From positions 62,001 to 126,000 of the forward strand of contig JAIUOS010000003.1 in NCBI GenBank assembly GCA_020161755.1: a stretch of 64,000 bases of DNA, in the 5' to 3' direction. Source of the DNA: Actinomycetota bacterium (GTDB taxonomy: Bacteria; Actinomycetota; Actinomycetes; Propionibacteriales; Propionibacteriaceae). Both the position numbers and the translations under genes were made by a program. Below the pieces are notes generated by a model, which saw nothing but the letters and a program-made list of their open reading frames with translations, ran no database searches and was not told where the DNA came from. Below, piece after piece: positions 1 through 7,994 of this stretch. Position 1 is the stretch's first letter, and each line of letters begins with the position of its first letter.

Positions 1-1292
1 AGGCCCGCGACAACGTCACCCGGCTCAGCCCGCACCCGTCGCTGGTGGTCTGGAACGGCAACAACGAGGCCACCTGGGGTCACGAGGAATGGGGCTGGCA
101 GGACCTGGTCGGCGGTGACCTCAGCTGGGGCGGCGGCTACTACGACGAGCTCTTCCCGCGGATCATGGCCGAGCTGGACCCGTCGCGTCCGTACTGGGCG
201 GGCAGCCCGTCCTCCGGTGTGCCCGGCGTCCCCGCCAACAGCCCCGACCACGGGTGCATGCACATCTGGGACGTGTGGAACGACCGCGACTACACCGGCT
301 ACGACGACTACTCGCCACGCTTCGTGTCCGAGTTCGGCTACCAGGGCCCGGCGACCTGGACGACCTGGGCCCGCACCCTGGCCCCCGACCAGCTCGCCGC
401 GGGGTCCGCGCACCTGGCGCTGCGCCAGCGGGCCGCGAACGGTGACGCGAAGCTGAACGGCGGGCTCGCCGGCCACCTCCCGGTGCCCGGCCGGGGCTTC
501 GCCGAGTTCGACGACTGGCTGTTCACCACCCAGCTCCAGCAGGCCCGCGCGATCCGGTACGGCATCGAGCGCTGGCGGTCGCTGCGCGGGCACTGCCGCG
601 GCTCGATCGTGTGGCAGCTCAACGACTGCTGGCCGTCCATCTCCTGGTCGGCGCTGGATTCCGGCACCGATGCGGCCGGCCGCCCGGTGGCCCGCCGCAA
701 ACCGCTGTGGTACGCGATCCGCAGCGCCTACGACGACCACCTGGTCACGATCCGGACCGAGGGCGACCCCCCGCGCGCGGTGCTGGTCAACGACGCGGAC
801 GCCGCCTGGGCGGCCGTGGGGCAGGTCGAGCTGCGCGACCTCTCCGGCCACCAGCTGTGGACGGTCCCGGTCGAGGCCGAGGTGCCGCCCCGGTCCACGG
901 TGTCGGTACCGCTGCCGGCGCTCCCGTCCGAGGTCGCCGGGACGGCCCTGGTGGCTACGCTGCGTGGCGCCGAGCGCTGCGTCCGGCTGCTCGCCGAGGA
1001 CGTGGCGGCCGGGTTGCCCCAGCCACGCCTCCGGGCGAGCGTCAGCACCACCGGCAACGGTGCGGAGGTGACGCTGACGGCGTCCACGTTCGTGCGCAGC
1101 CTGTGCCTGTTCGCCGACCGGGTCGCCGAGGGTGCGCAGGTCGACACCATGCTCGTCGACCTGTTCCCCGGCGAACGCCACACGTTCGTGGTGACCGGCA
1201 ACCTCGACGACGTCGACCTCGGGGCCCTCACCCGCGCGCCGGCCCTGCGCTCGTCCTTCGGCACCGTCCGCCCGACCACCGGGGAGTCCTGA
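1..1292 (+). CDS. Beta-mannosidase (GH2), 5' end outside window
   Basis: C-terminal part of a glycoside hydrolase family 2 enzyme that removes terminal beta-mannosyl residues from manno-oligosaccharides. The reading frame is open from base 3, so the start lies upstream of the window. The acid/base motif WNGNNE is near base 48 (NE is the GH2 signature) and the nucleophile motif SEFGYQ is near base 330. The WQLNDCWP segment near base 613 is typical of beta-mannosidases as opposed to beta-galactosidases. The last ~180 residues form a beta-rich C-terminal region. The stop overlaps the next start (TGATG), so it is probably co-transcribed with the esterase that follows. The family is fairly sure; the exact substrate is inferred. 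Confidence 0.88.
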   Translation, partial: ARDNVTRLSPHPSLVVWNGNNEATWGHEEWGWQDLVGGDLSWGGGYYDELFPRIMAELDPSRPYWAGSPSSGVPGVPANSPDHGCMHIWDVWNDRDYTGYDDYSPRFVSEFGYQGPATWTTWARTLAPDQLAAGSAHLALRQRAANGDAKLNGGLAGHLPVPGRGFAEFDDWLFTTQLQQARAIRYGIERWRSLRGHCRGSIVWQLNDCWPSISWSALDSGTDAAGRPVARRKPLWYAIRSAYDDHLVTIRTEGDPPRAVLVNDADAAWAAVGQVELRDLSGHQLWTVPVEAEVPPRSTVSVPLPALPSEVAGTALVATLRGAERCVRLLAEDVAAGLPQPRLRASVSTTGNGAEVTLTASTFVRSLCLFADRVAEGAQVDTMLVDLFPGERHTFVVTGNLDDVDLGALTRAPALRSSFGTVRPTTGES

Positions 1293-2272
1293 TGCCCTCG
1301 ATCGACCTGCCCCTGGCAGACCTGCGCAGCTACCGCTCCAGCGCCCCGGAGCCGGCCGACTTCGACGCGGCGTGGCAGCGGACGCTGGCCGACGCCCGGA
1401 CGGTGCCGATGCAGGCGCAGGTCACGGAGGTGCGCACCGGGCTGCGCCTGCTGCGCAGCTTCGACGTGGTGTTCCCCGGCTTCGGCGGCGACCCGATCAG
1501 GGCCTGGCTGACCGTGCCCGCCGACGCCGCCGGCCCGCTGCCGGCGATGGTGGTCTACAACGGCTACGGGGGCGGGCGGGGCCTGCCGGTCGACCACCTG
1601 TCGTGGGCGAGCGCCGGGTTCGCCGAGCTGTTCATGGACACCCGCGGCCAGGGCTCCTCCTGGGGCAGTGGCGGCGACACCCCGGACCCCCACGACGCGG
1701 GCGTCGCCGGCCCGGGCTACCTCACCCGCGGCGTGGAGAGCTTCGAGACCTGGTACTACCGGCGGCTGGTCACCGACGCGGTGCGCGCGGTCGACGCGGT
1801 CCGGTCGATCCCGCTGGTCGACCCCGCGCGGGTGCTGGTCACCGGCGGCAGCCAGGGCGGGGCGCTGGCCATCGCCACCGCCGGACTGGCGGACGGACTG
1901 CTGGCCGCCCTGCCGGACGTGCCGTTCCTGTGCGACATCGAACGCTGCGTGGGCCTGGTCGACACCGACCCGTACCGCGAGGTGTCCCGTTACCTGGCCG
2001 TGCACCGGGTCGACCCGCAGGCCGTCTTCGGCACCCTCGCCTACGCCGACGGCGTGCACCACGCCGCCCGGGCGTCCGTGCCGGCTCTGTTCTCGGTGGG
2101 GCTGTGGGACGACGTCTGCCCGCCGTCGTCGGCTTTCGCCGTGCACCACGCGTGGGGCGCGGACAGTGAAATCGAGATCTACCCGTTCAACGGCCACGAG
2201 GGTGGCGGTGGACACCAGTTCGCCCGGCAGCTCGAGTGGCTGCGGCAGCGCGATCTGCTGCCGTCGTCCTGA
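1292..2272 (+). CDS. Acetyl-xylan esterase / cephalosporin-C deacetylase family hydrolase
   Basis: A 326-residue alpha/beta hydrolase of the AXE1 family, which deacetylates xylo-oligosaccharides and other small acetylated compounds. The nucleophile elbow GGSQGG is near residue 188, the acid D is in GLWDD, and the catalytic H is in NGHEGGG close to the C-terminus. Length is normal for the family (about 320). No signal peptide is visible, so it is probably cytoplasmic and acts on imported acetylated oligosaccharides. ATG at 1292 overlaps the beta-mannosidase stop, forming a hemicellulose-use operon with it. Confidence 0.88.
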   Translation: MPSIDLPLADLRSYRSSAPEPADFDAAWQRTLADARTVPMQAQVTEVRTGLRLLRSFDVVFPGFGGDPIRAWLTVPADAAGPLPAMVVYNGYGGGRGLPVDHLSWASAGFAELFMDTRGQGSSWGSGGDTPDPHDAGVAGPGYLTRGVESFETWYYRRLVTDAVRAVDAVRSIPLVDPARVLVTGGSQGGALAIATAGLADGLLAALPDVPFLCDIERCVGLVDTDPYREVSRYLAVHRVDPQAVFGTLAYADGVHHAARASVPALFSVGLWDDVCPPSSAFAVHHAWGADSEIEIYPFNGHEGGGGHQFARQLEWLRQRDLLPSS

Positions 2273-2283
2273 ACCCGGGTGCC

Positions 2284-2487
2284 TCAGGCGTCGAGGCTCA
2301 TCGGCCCGTAGACCAGCCGGTCGCCCTCGTACAGGGAGACGTGGTGGACGCCGGCGCCCACCAGCTCCTCGTAGTTCTCGGTGAGCCAGGCCTCCGCCCG
2401 GGTCTGCTCGTCGAACTCGACCAGCAGGCCGATCTCCTCGGCGACCGCGTCGTCGGGTTCGGGCGTGCCGGCCCAGTAGTAGCCCAT
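2284..2487 (-). CDS. Small conserved-type protein, unknown function
   Basis: A 67-residue acidic soluble protein starting MGYYWAG. It has no membrane segment, Cys pair or motif I recognise. It resembles small actinobacterial proteins with an EE-rich first half and a short beta-strand end (HHVSLYEGDRLVYGP). The start codon lies 2 bases after the stop of the upstream DUF3043 gene, so the two are probably one transcript. The frame continues upstream without a stop, but that part lies inside the DUF3043 gene, so the short form is preferred. No function assigned. Confidence 0.6.
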   Translation of the reverse strand: MGYYWAGTPEPDDAVAEEIGLLVEFDEQTRAEAWLTENYEELVGAGVHHVSLYEGDRLVYGPMSLDA

Positions 2488-2489
2488 GG

Positions 2490-3068
2490 TCAGATCGTGT
2501 CGCCGGGCTTCACCCGCGGCGCGGGCAGCCGCAGCCGGCGCAGGTTGATCGCCCGGTTGATCATGTAGCCCAACAGGCCCTTCAGCGGCTCCTTGGGCAG
2601 GCGCTCGGCGGCCAGCCGCTTGTACTTGCGCCACATCATGAACAGGTCGGCGGCGATCAGGATGAACAGCGAATAGGTGAACCAGGTCACGGCCAGGGCC
2701 GCGTCCGTGCTCAGCGAACTGATCACCAGAGAGACGGCCAGCGTCACCATCAGGATCGGCATCGACCACTGCGAGATGCTCTTGCGGGAGTCGACGAAGT
2801 CGCGCATCAGCACCTTGCCGGGCGCCGACTCGGTGCGGGCGAACTGCTCGTCGCGCAGCGCGTTCTTCGCCGAGCGCTCCTTGACCCGCATCTCCTTGGC
2901 CGACAGCGTCGGGTTCAGCCGCTCCCTGCGGGCGGCCTCGGCCTCGCGGCGGGACGGGGTGGGCGCATCCTTGCGCGCCGGCTTCGCCGGGTTCTCGGTG
3001 CTCGCCGGGGTCGGCTCGGGCTCGGCCGCGTCAGACGCGGACCGTTCGTACGGGCGGAACAATCCCAC
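2490..3068 (-). CDS. DUF3043 domain membrane protein
   Basis: A 192-residue protein matching the actinobacterial DUF3043 family. It has a charged, Pro/Ala-rich N-terminal half (residues ~1-95), then two closely spaced membrane helices (about 105-155) and a basic C-terminal tail. GTG at 3068 is chosen because GAGGA lies 5-9 bases upstream and the protein then begins MGLFRPYE, typical for the family; a longer in-frame start at 3104 lacks a good ribosome site. Function unknown. It is transcribed away from the coiled-coil gene at 3146. Confidence 0.8.
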   Translation of the reverse strand: MGLFRPYERSASDAAEPEPTPASTENPAKPARKDAPTPSRREAEAARRERLNPTLSAKEMRVKERSAKNALRDEQFARTESAPGKVLMRDFVDSRKSISQWSMPILMVTLAVSLVISSLSTDAALAVTWFTYSLFILIAADLFMMWRKYKRLAAERLPKEPLKGLLGYMINRAINLRRLRLPAPRVKPGDTI

Positions 3069-3145
3069 TTCGATCCTCGCTTGGTGCGAATATGACTGCC
3101 ACATCCTAAGTCACGAACGAGCCGGGCAGCGGAGGGGAGGCGGAC

Positions 3146-3493
3146 GTGGTCGAACCCGTCGGACGGCTGGACGCCGAACTCGCCTACCAGCGTGCGCTGA
3201 GCGCCCTGCACGATGCCCGGGCGGACCTCGCCGACGTGGCCGCGGCCCGGCGGCGGCTCGCCTACGACCGGGCCCGGCTGGACCCGGCCGAGGCGCAGTC
3301 CCGGGACCGGCAGCTCACCGATCGGTTCACCGCGGTGTCGGAGCGAGCCGAGCAACTGCGGGAGGCGGCCGCCGCGCTGCGCGAGCAGTTGCGCCGGTTC
3401 AGTGTCGACGGCGCGTCCGAACCCGCCGAGATCCGCGACGACAGCCTCGGCGAGGGGTTCGAGCAGCCGCCGCACTTCGGGGACGGCCGGTGA
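3146..3493 (+). CDS. Predicted coiled-coil protein, unknown function
   Basis: A 115-residue protein with GTG start. Residues ~8-85 are almost entirely helix-forming with Ala/Leu/Arg/Glu heptads (RRLAYDRARLDPAEAQSRDR and later REAAAALREQLRR), so a coiled coil is expected. It has no signal peptide or membrane segment and no family I recognise. Its last codons overlap the next gene's GTG start (3490), so the two are probably translated together. Confidence 0.6.
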   Translation: MVEPVGRLDAELAYQRALSALHDARADLADVAAARRRLAYDRARLDPAEAQSRDRQLTDRFTAVSERAEQLREAAAALREQLRRFSVDGASEPAEIRDDSLGEGFEQPPHFGDGR

Positions 3494-4461
3494 GCCCGCT
3501 GCGGGTCGCGGTGGTGACCGGGCGGATCGGTGATCTCGCCCCGCCGGCGGCCGGGGCCGCCCTCGGGCGTGGGTTCGCCGAGACCGCGCAGGTGGCCGTG
3601 GTGCCGGTCGCGGCCGGCGGTCCCGACCTCGCGGCGGCGGTCGCCGCGCTGTGGGACGCCGAGGTCGTCGTCGACGGGCCGGCCTGGCTCGTCCGTCGGC
3701 CCGGACGCGTCCTGCTCGGCGTCCAGCAGCCCGCCGCGCCCGACTGGGCGCCGCGGGCGTCCACCACCGACGTGGGGGAGTGGGTGGCGGCGAGTGTGCG
3801 TCCGGGTGAGGACGTCGTACTCGACCTGACCGGTGTCACCGCCCACGACGGCGGCGCGGGCCTGCTCGCGGCGGCGGGTGCGAGCCTGGGCGACCGGGAC
3901 CTGATCGGGCTGGTCGACCCCGACGAGGCCGAGTTGCCGGCCACCGGGATCGGTGGCGGTCTGGCCCGGCGCGCGTTCGCCGCGCGCCTGGACGTGGCCG
4001 AACTGCTGGCCGCCGACGCGGAACGGTCCGCGTGGGCCCGGGAACTGGGCGACGGGCTGGACACCGCACCGGGCGGCGGCGCGGCCGGCGGCAGCGGCCT
4101 GGCGATCCTCGCGTCCGGTGGTCGACTCGTGTCGCCTACGCAGTTTTGCCACTCCGAAGCGGGCCTCGCGAGGACCCTCCGGGCAGCCGACCTGGTGGTC
4201 ACGGGCTGCACCGAGCTGTCCGCGCTCGACCGGGGAGGGCCGGTCGTCACGGCGGTCGCACGGTGGTCCGAGGAGGCCGAGCGTCCCTGCCTGCTGGTGA
4301 CCACGGGGGCCGGGCTGGCCCGCCGCGAGCTGCGCACCCTCGGCATCGAGGCCGCGCACCTGTTGCCCTCACCGACGGTCACCACCGACGCCCTGGCGGG
4401 CATCGCGCGCCGCATCGCGGGCGGCTGGGTAACAGGTTCAGGCGGCGCTCGCCTAGACTGA
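3490..4461 (+). CDS. Diverged glycerate-kinase-like protein
   Basis: A 323-residue protein following the glycerate kinase (GlxK/GarK type) layout. PVAAGG near residue 38 stands where glycerate kinases have PVADGGEGT. TAHDGGAGLLAAAG near 117-130 matches the SATNDGGAGML loop, and APGGGAAGGSGLA near 197 matches the PGAGAAGG loop. The catalytic region ITGEG...D.QT..GK is replaced by VTGCTELSALDRGGP, and the first DGGEG is lost. The fold is therefore recognisable but kinase activity is doubtful. GTG start overlaps the previous gene by 4 bases. It could be a paralogue with a new substrate or a regulatory protein. Confidence 0.6.
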   Translation: MSPLRVAVVTGRIGDLAPPAAGAALGRGFAETAQVAVVPVAAGGPDLAAAVAALWDAEVVVDGPAWLVRRPGRVLLGVQQPAAPDWAPRASTTDVGEWVAASVRPGEDVVLDLTGVTAHDGGAGLLAAAGASLGDRDLIGLVDPDEAELPATGIGGGLARRAFAARLDVAELLAADAERSAWARELGDGLDTAPGGGAAGGSGLAILASGGRLVSPTQFCHSEAGLARTLRAADLVVTGCTELSALDRGGPVVTAVARWSEEAERPCLLVTTGAGLARRELRTLGIEAAHLLPSPTVTTDALAGIARRIAGGWVTGSGGARLD

Positions 4462-4536
4462 CCGGGTGCGGAATATCCGCCCGACAGGGGCGGTTGCACC
4501 CCACGAACGCTCAGTCCGGAAGGATCCCAGGTAGAT

Positions 4537-4887
4537 ATGACTGTTGACTCCCAGATCACCACCGAAGGCATCGTCCTCACCGAGGTGGCCGCGCAGAAGG
4601 TCAAGGACCTGATCGCCAACGAGGACGTTGACACCCTCGCCCTGCGCATCTCGGTCGCCCCGGGCGGCTGCTCCGGTCTGCGCTACCAGCTCCAGCTCGA
4701 CGACCGCACCCTCGACGGCGACGTCGCGGCCGACTTCTACGGCGTCTCCGTCGTCACCGACCGCATGTCCGCCCCCTACCTCACCGGTGCCACGATCGAC
4801 TTCGTCGACACCATCGAGCAGCAGGGATTCACCATCGACAACCCGAACGCCACGGGTTCCTGCGCCTGCGGCGACAGCTTCCACTGA
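4537..4887 (+). CDS. erpA: Iron-sulfur cluster insertion protein ErpA (A-type carrier)
   Basis: A 116-residue HesB/IscA-type carrier that delivers Fe-S clusters to apoproteins. The three conserved cysteines are present: C45 in GGCSGL and C109/C111 in the terminal CACGDSF. Length is normal. A ribosome site (GGAAGG) lies about 14 bases before the ATG, and the 75 bases between it and the preceding gene hold a possible -10 (TAGACT near 4454). It sits directly before the cytochrome oxidase genes, as in many actinobacteria. Confidence 0.93.
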   Translation: MTVDSQITTEGIVLTEVAAQKVKDLIANEDVDTLALRISVAPGGCSGLRYQLQLDDRTLDGDVAADFYGVSVVTDRMSAPYLTGATIDFVDTIEQQGFTIDNPNATGSCACGDSFH

Positions 4888-4949
4888 GCAGTACCGGCGG
4901 CTAGGGTTTCGCCCATCGAAGTGTAGGTATCGAACCGGAAGGGCGCCTC

Positions 4950-5807
4950 GTGGGTCGACTGCTACACCCGAAGAAGCTCCTGCTCGTCGCGGCGGCCGGA
5001 ATCGGCGCGTTCTCCCTCGCGGGGTGCAGTGCCGAGACCGTCGCGCAGTGGGGCCGCTTCGGGCTTCCCGAGGCCGCGACCGACCGCGCGCCGATGATCG
5101 GCGGCCTGTGGACGGGCGCCTGGATCGCGGCGCTGGTCGTCGGCGTCTTCGTCTGGGGCCTGATGGCCTGGGTGGCGATCCGCTACCGCAAGAAGAGCGC
5201 CGATCACCTGCCCGAGCAGAAGCAGTACAACCTGCCGCTGGAACTGCTCTACACGCTGGTGCCGTTCCTGATCATCGGCGTCCTGTTCTTCTACACGATC
5301 CAGACGCAGAACGGGGTGCAGGCCAAGGCGCCGCAGGAGTCCGTCCACACCGTCAACGTCATCGGCCAGAAGTGGTCGTGGACCTTCAACTACATGGAGG
5401 CCGACAACCCGGCGGTGGGCGCGGTCGTCCACAAGGTCGGCACGATCGACAAGATCCCCGACCTGTACCTGCCCGTGAACAAGCCGGTGCGGTTCAACCT
5501 GTACTCCGCCGACGTCATCCACTCGTTCTGGGTCCCGGCGTTCTACTACAAGCTGGACGTGATCCCCGGCCGCACCAACAGCTTCGACGTGACGCCCGAC
5601 AAGCTCGGGACCTACTCGGGCAAGTGCGCGGAGCTCTGCGGCACCTACCACGCGGCGATGCTGTTCACGGTGCACGTGGTCACCGAGGAGGAGTACAACG
5701 CCTACCTGAACACGCTGAAGGCGGCGGGCGACACCGGTGAGATCAAGGCACCGACGTACCCGAACACCGTGCCCAGCGTCCCGGCGGCGGAGGGAGAGCA
5801 GAAATGA
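4950..5807 (+). CDS. ctaC: Cytochrome c oxidase subunit II
   Basis: A 285-residue subunit II of the aa3-type oxidase, which takes electrons from cytochrome c at its CuA centre. An N-terminal lipoprotein signal ends in the lipobox LAGC (Cys 26), and two membrane helices lie at about residues 50-115. The CuA ligands are visible: H191, C226, C230, H234 and M237 ([12 protein letters not shown]). The GTG start is preceded by GGAAGG. It overlaps ctaD by 4 bases. Actinobacterial oxidases accept electrons from a cytochrome bcc complex, which is not in this window. Confidence 0.96.
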   Translation: MGRLLHPKKLLLVAAAGIGAFSLAGCSAETVAQWGRFGLPEAATDRAPMIGGLWTGAWIAALVVGVFVWGLMAWVAIRYRKKSADHLPEQKQYNLPLELLYTLVPFLIIGVLFFYTIQTQNGVQAKAPQESVHTVNVIGQKWSWTFNYMEADNPAVGAVVHKVGTIDKIPDLYLPVNKPVRFNLYSADVIHSFWVPAFYYKLDVIPGRTNSFDVTPDKLGTYSGKCAELCGTYHAAMLFTVHVVTEEEYNAYLNTLKAAGDTGEIKAPTYPNTVPSVPAAEGEQK

Positions 5808-7513
5808 CCGCGGTCGCGAGGGTCGGCCTGGACGAGGCTCAGGCGCGGCCGCTGGTTGAGCGTCGGCGCTGGGGCGCTATGGCGATGAAGCTGCTCACCA
5901 CCACCGATCACAAGGTGATCGGCAACATGTACTTCGTCACCGCGCTGCTGTACTTCGCGTTCGCCGGGCTGCTGGCGCTGGCGATCCGTGCCGAACTGGC
6001 CTACCCGGGGCTGCAGTTCATGCACTACGAGACGTTCAACCAGTTCTTCACCATGCACGGCACGCTGATGCTGCTGATGTTCGCGACCCCGATGTTCGTG
6101 GCGTTCGCGAACGCGATCATGCCGCTCCAGATCGGCGCCCCCGACGTGGCGTTCCCCCGGTTGAACGCGTTCAGCTACTGGCTGTACCTGTTCGGCTCGA
6201 TCACCGCCTGCGCCGGCTTCCTCACCCCAGGCGGCGCGGCGTCCTTCGGCTGGTTCGCCTACGTGCCGCTGTCGGACGCGGTGAACTCGCCCGGTATCGG
6301 CGGTGACCTGTGGATCATGGGCCTGTACGTGATGGGCCTGTCGACGATCCTCGGTGCGGTCAACTTCACTGCCACGATCGTCACGCTCCGCGCGCCCGGC
6401 ATGACGATGTTCCGGATGCCCATCTTCACCTGGAACATCCTGGTCACCTCGATCATGATCCTGATCTGCTTCCCGGTGCTGGCTGCCGGCCTGCTCGTGC
6501 TGGAGGCCGACCGTCGGCTGGGGACGCACATCCTCGACCCCGCCACCGGCGGCGCGATCCTGTGGCAACACCTGTTCTGGTTCTTCGGGCATCCCGAGGT
6601 CTACATCATCGCGTTGCCGTTCTTCGGCATCATCACCGAGATCCTGCCGGTGTTCAGCCGCAAGCCGATCTTCGGCTACGTCGGCCTGGTCGCCGCCACC
6701 CTCTCGATCGGCGCCCTGTCGATCGCGGTGTGGGCGCACCACATGTTCGTCACCGGTGCGGTCAACCTGCCGTTCTTCTCTTTCATGACGTTCCTGATCG
6801 CCGTCCCGACGGGCGTGAAGTTCTTCAACTGGATCGGCACGATGTGGGGCGGGGCGATCAGCTTCGACACACCCATGGTCTGGGCGCTCGGCTTCCTCAC
6901 CACCTTCCTGTTCGGTGGCCTCACCGGCATCATGCTGGCCTCGCCGCCGCTGGACTTCCCGGTGTCCGACACCTACTTCGTGGTCGCGCACTTCCACTAC
7001 GTCCTGTTCGGCACGGTGGTGTTCGCCATGTTCGGCGGCTTCTACTACTGGTGGCCGAAGCTCACCGGACGGATGCTCGACGAGCGTCTCGGCAAGCTGC
7101 ACTTCTGGCTGCTGTTCATCGGCTTCCACACCACGTTCCTGGTGCAGCACTGGCTGGGCGTGGAGGGCATGCAGCGGCGCATCGCCGACTACCTGCCGGG
7201 CGAGGGCTTCACGTTCCTGAACCAGGTGTCGACGGTCGGCGCGTTCCTGCTGGGCGTCTCGATGCTGCCGTTCCTGTGGAACGTCTGGATCAGCCGCAAG
7301 GCGCCGCTGGTCAAGGTCAACGATCCGTGGGGCTGGGGTCGGTCGCTGGAGTGGGCCACCTCGTGCCCGCCGCCGCGGTTCAACTTCGAAAGGGTGCCCC
7401 GGATCCGTTCGATCTCGCCGGCGTTCGACGTCATGCACCCGGCGAACCCGGAGCCGATCAACCCGGCCCGCGAAGTCATCGAGTCGGCGACCACGGGTGA
7501 GGTGGGCAAGTGA
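5804..7513 (+). CDS. ctaD: Cytochrome c oxidase subunit I
   Basis: A 569-residue catalytic subunit with about 12 membrane helices that reduces O2 at the heme a3-CuB site and pumps protons. Heme and copper ligands are in place: H of QFFTMHGTL, the CuB region GHPEVY with its cross-linked His/Tyr and channel Glu, the HH pair in VWAHHMF, and the helix X motif [10 protein letters not shown]. Length is normal. ATG overlaps the ctaC stop; the gene ends overlapping ctaF. A soluble C-terminal tail (residues ~525-569) is usual for actinobacteria. Confidence 0.97.
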   Translation: MTAVARVGLDEAQARPLVERRRWGAMAMKLLTTTDHKVIGNMYFVTALLYFAFAGLLALAIRAELAYPGLQFMHYETFNQFFTMHGTLMLLMFATPMFVAFANAIMPLQIGAPDVAFPRLNAFSYWLYLFGSITACAGFLTPGGAASFGWFAYVPLSDAVNSPGIGGDLWIMGLYVMGLSTILGAVNFTATIVTLRAPGMTMFRMPIFTWNILVTSIMILICFPVLAAGLLVLEADRRLGTHILDPATGGAILWQHLFWFFGHPEVYIIALPFFGIITEILPVFSRKPIFGYVGLVAATLSIGALSIAVWAHHMFVTGAVNLPFFSFMTFLIAVPTGVKFFNWIGTMWGGAISFDTPMVWALGFLTTFLFGGLTGIMLASPPLDFPVSDTYFVVAHFHYVLFGTVVFAMFGGFYYWWPKLTGRMLDERLGKLHFWLLFIGFHTTFLVQHWLGVEGMQRRIADYLPGEGFTFLNQVSTVGAFLLGVSMLPFLWNVWISRKAPLVKVNDPWGWGRSLEWATSCPPPRFNFERVPRIRSISPAFDVMHPANPEPINPAREVIESATTGEVGK

Positions 7514-7905
7514 AGTCCGAACGGTTCATCTTCATCGTCGTCGCGATCTTCTTCCTGGCGGTCGCCCCGATCTACTGGTTCGTCAGCCACGAGATCATCG
7601 GCACGGTGGCGCTGCTGCTGACGCTGGCGTTCTTCGGCATGCTGGCGGTCTTCTTCACCATCCAGTCGAACAAGATCGACCCGCGTCCCGAGGACCGCAA
7701 GGACGGCGAGATCATCGAGGGCGCCGGCGAGGTCGGCTTCTTCCCCTCGAGCAGCATCTGGCCGTTCTGGGCCGCCCTGACCGTGATGGTGATGGCGCTG
7801 GGCCCGGTGTTCGGCTGGTGGATCACCCTGCTGGGCGTCGGCCTGGGCATCTGGTCGGTGACCGGGTGGTGCTACCAGTACTACCGCCGCGAGTACGTGC
7901 ACTGA
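7510..7905 (+). CDS. ctaF: Cytochrome c oxidase subunit IV (actinobacterial CtaF)
   Basis: A 131-residue membrane protein with four predicted helices (two at ~5-50, two at ~84-125) and a charged loop [20 protein letters not shown] in the middle, typical of actinobacterial subunit IV. The GTG start overlaps the ctaD stop (GTGA), so it is the third gene of the ctaC-ctaD-ctaF operon. It is a structural subunit of the oxidase without its own redox cofactor. Confidence 0.93.
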   Translation: MKSERFIFIVVAIFFLAVAPIYWFVSHEIIGTVALLLTLAFFGMLAVFFTIQSNKIDPRPEDRKDGEIIEGAGEVGFFPSSSIWPFWAALTVMVMALGPVFGWWITLLGVGLGIWSVTGWCYQYYRREYVH

Positions 7906-7994
7906 GTCTTTCCGCCGCGCTGAGTCTTCCGCCGCACCGCGTCCGGCGCCGTTAGGCTGTCCCCGCCCCGACCCGGGGCCGGGGGGAGGAAGAC

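Noticed and set aside
5702-7438. 578-codon minus-strand open frame
   Set aside because: Antisense to ctaD with a His/Arg/Asp-rich composition typical of shadow frames in GC-rich DNA.
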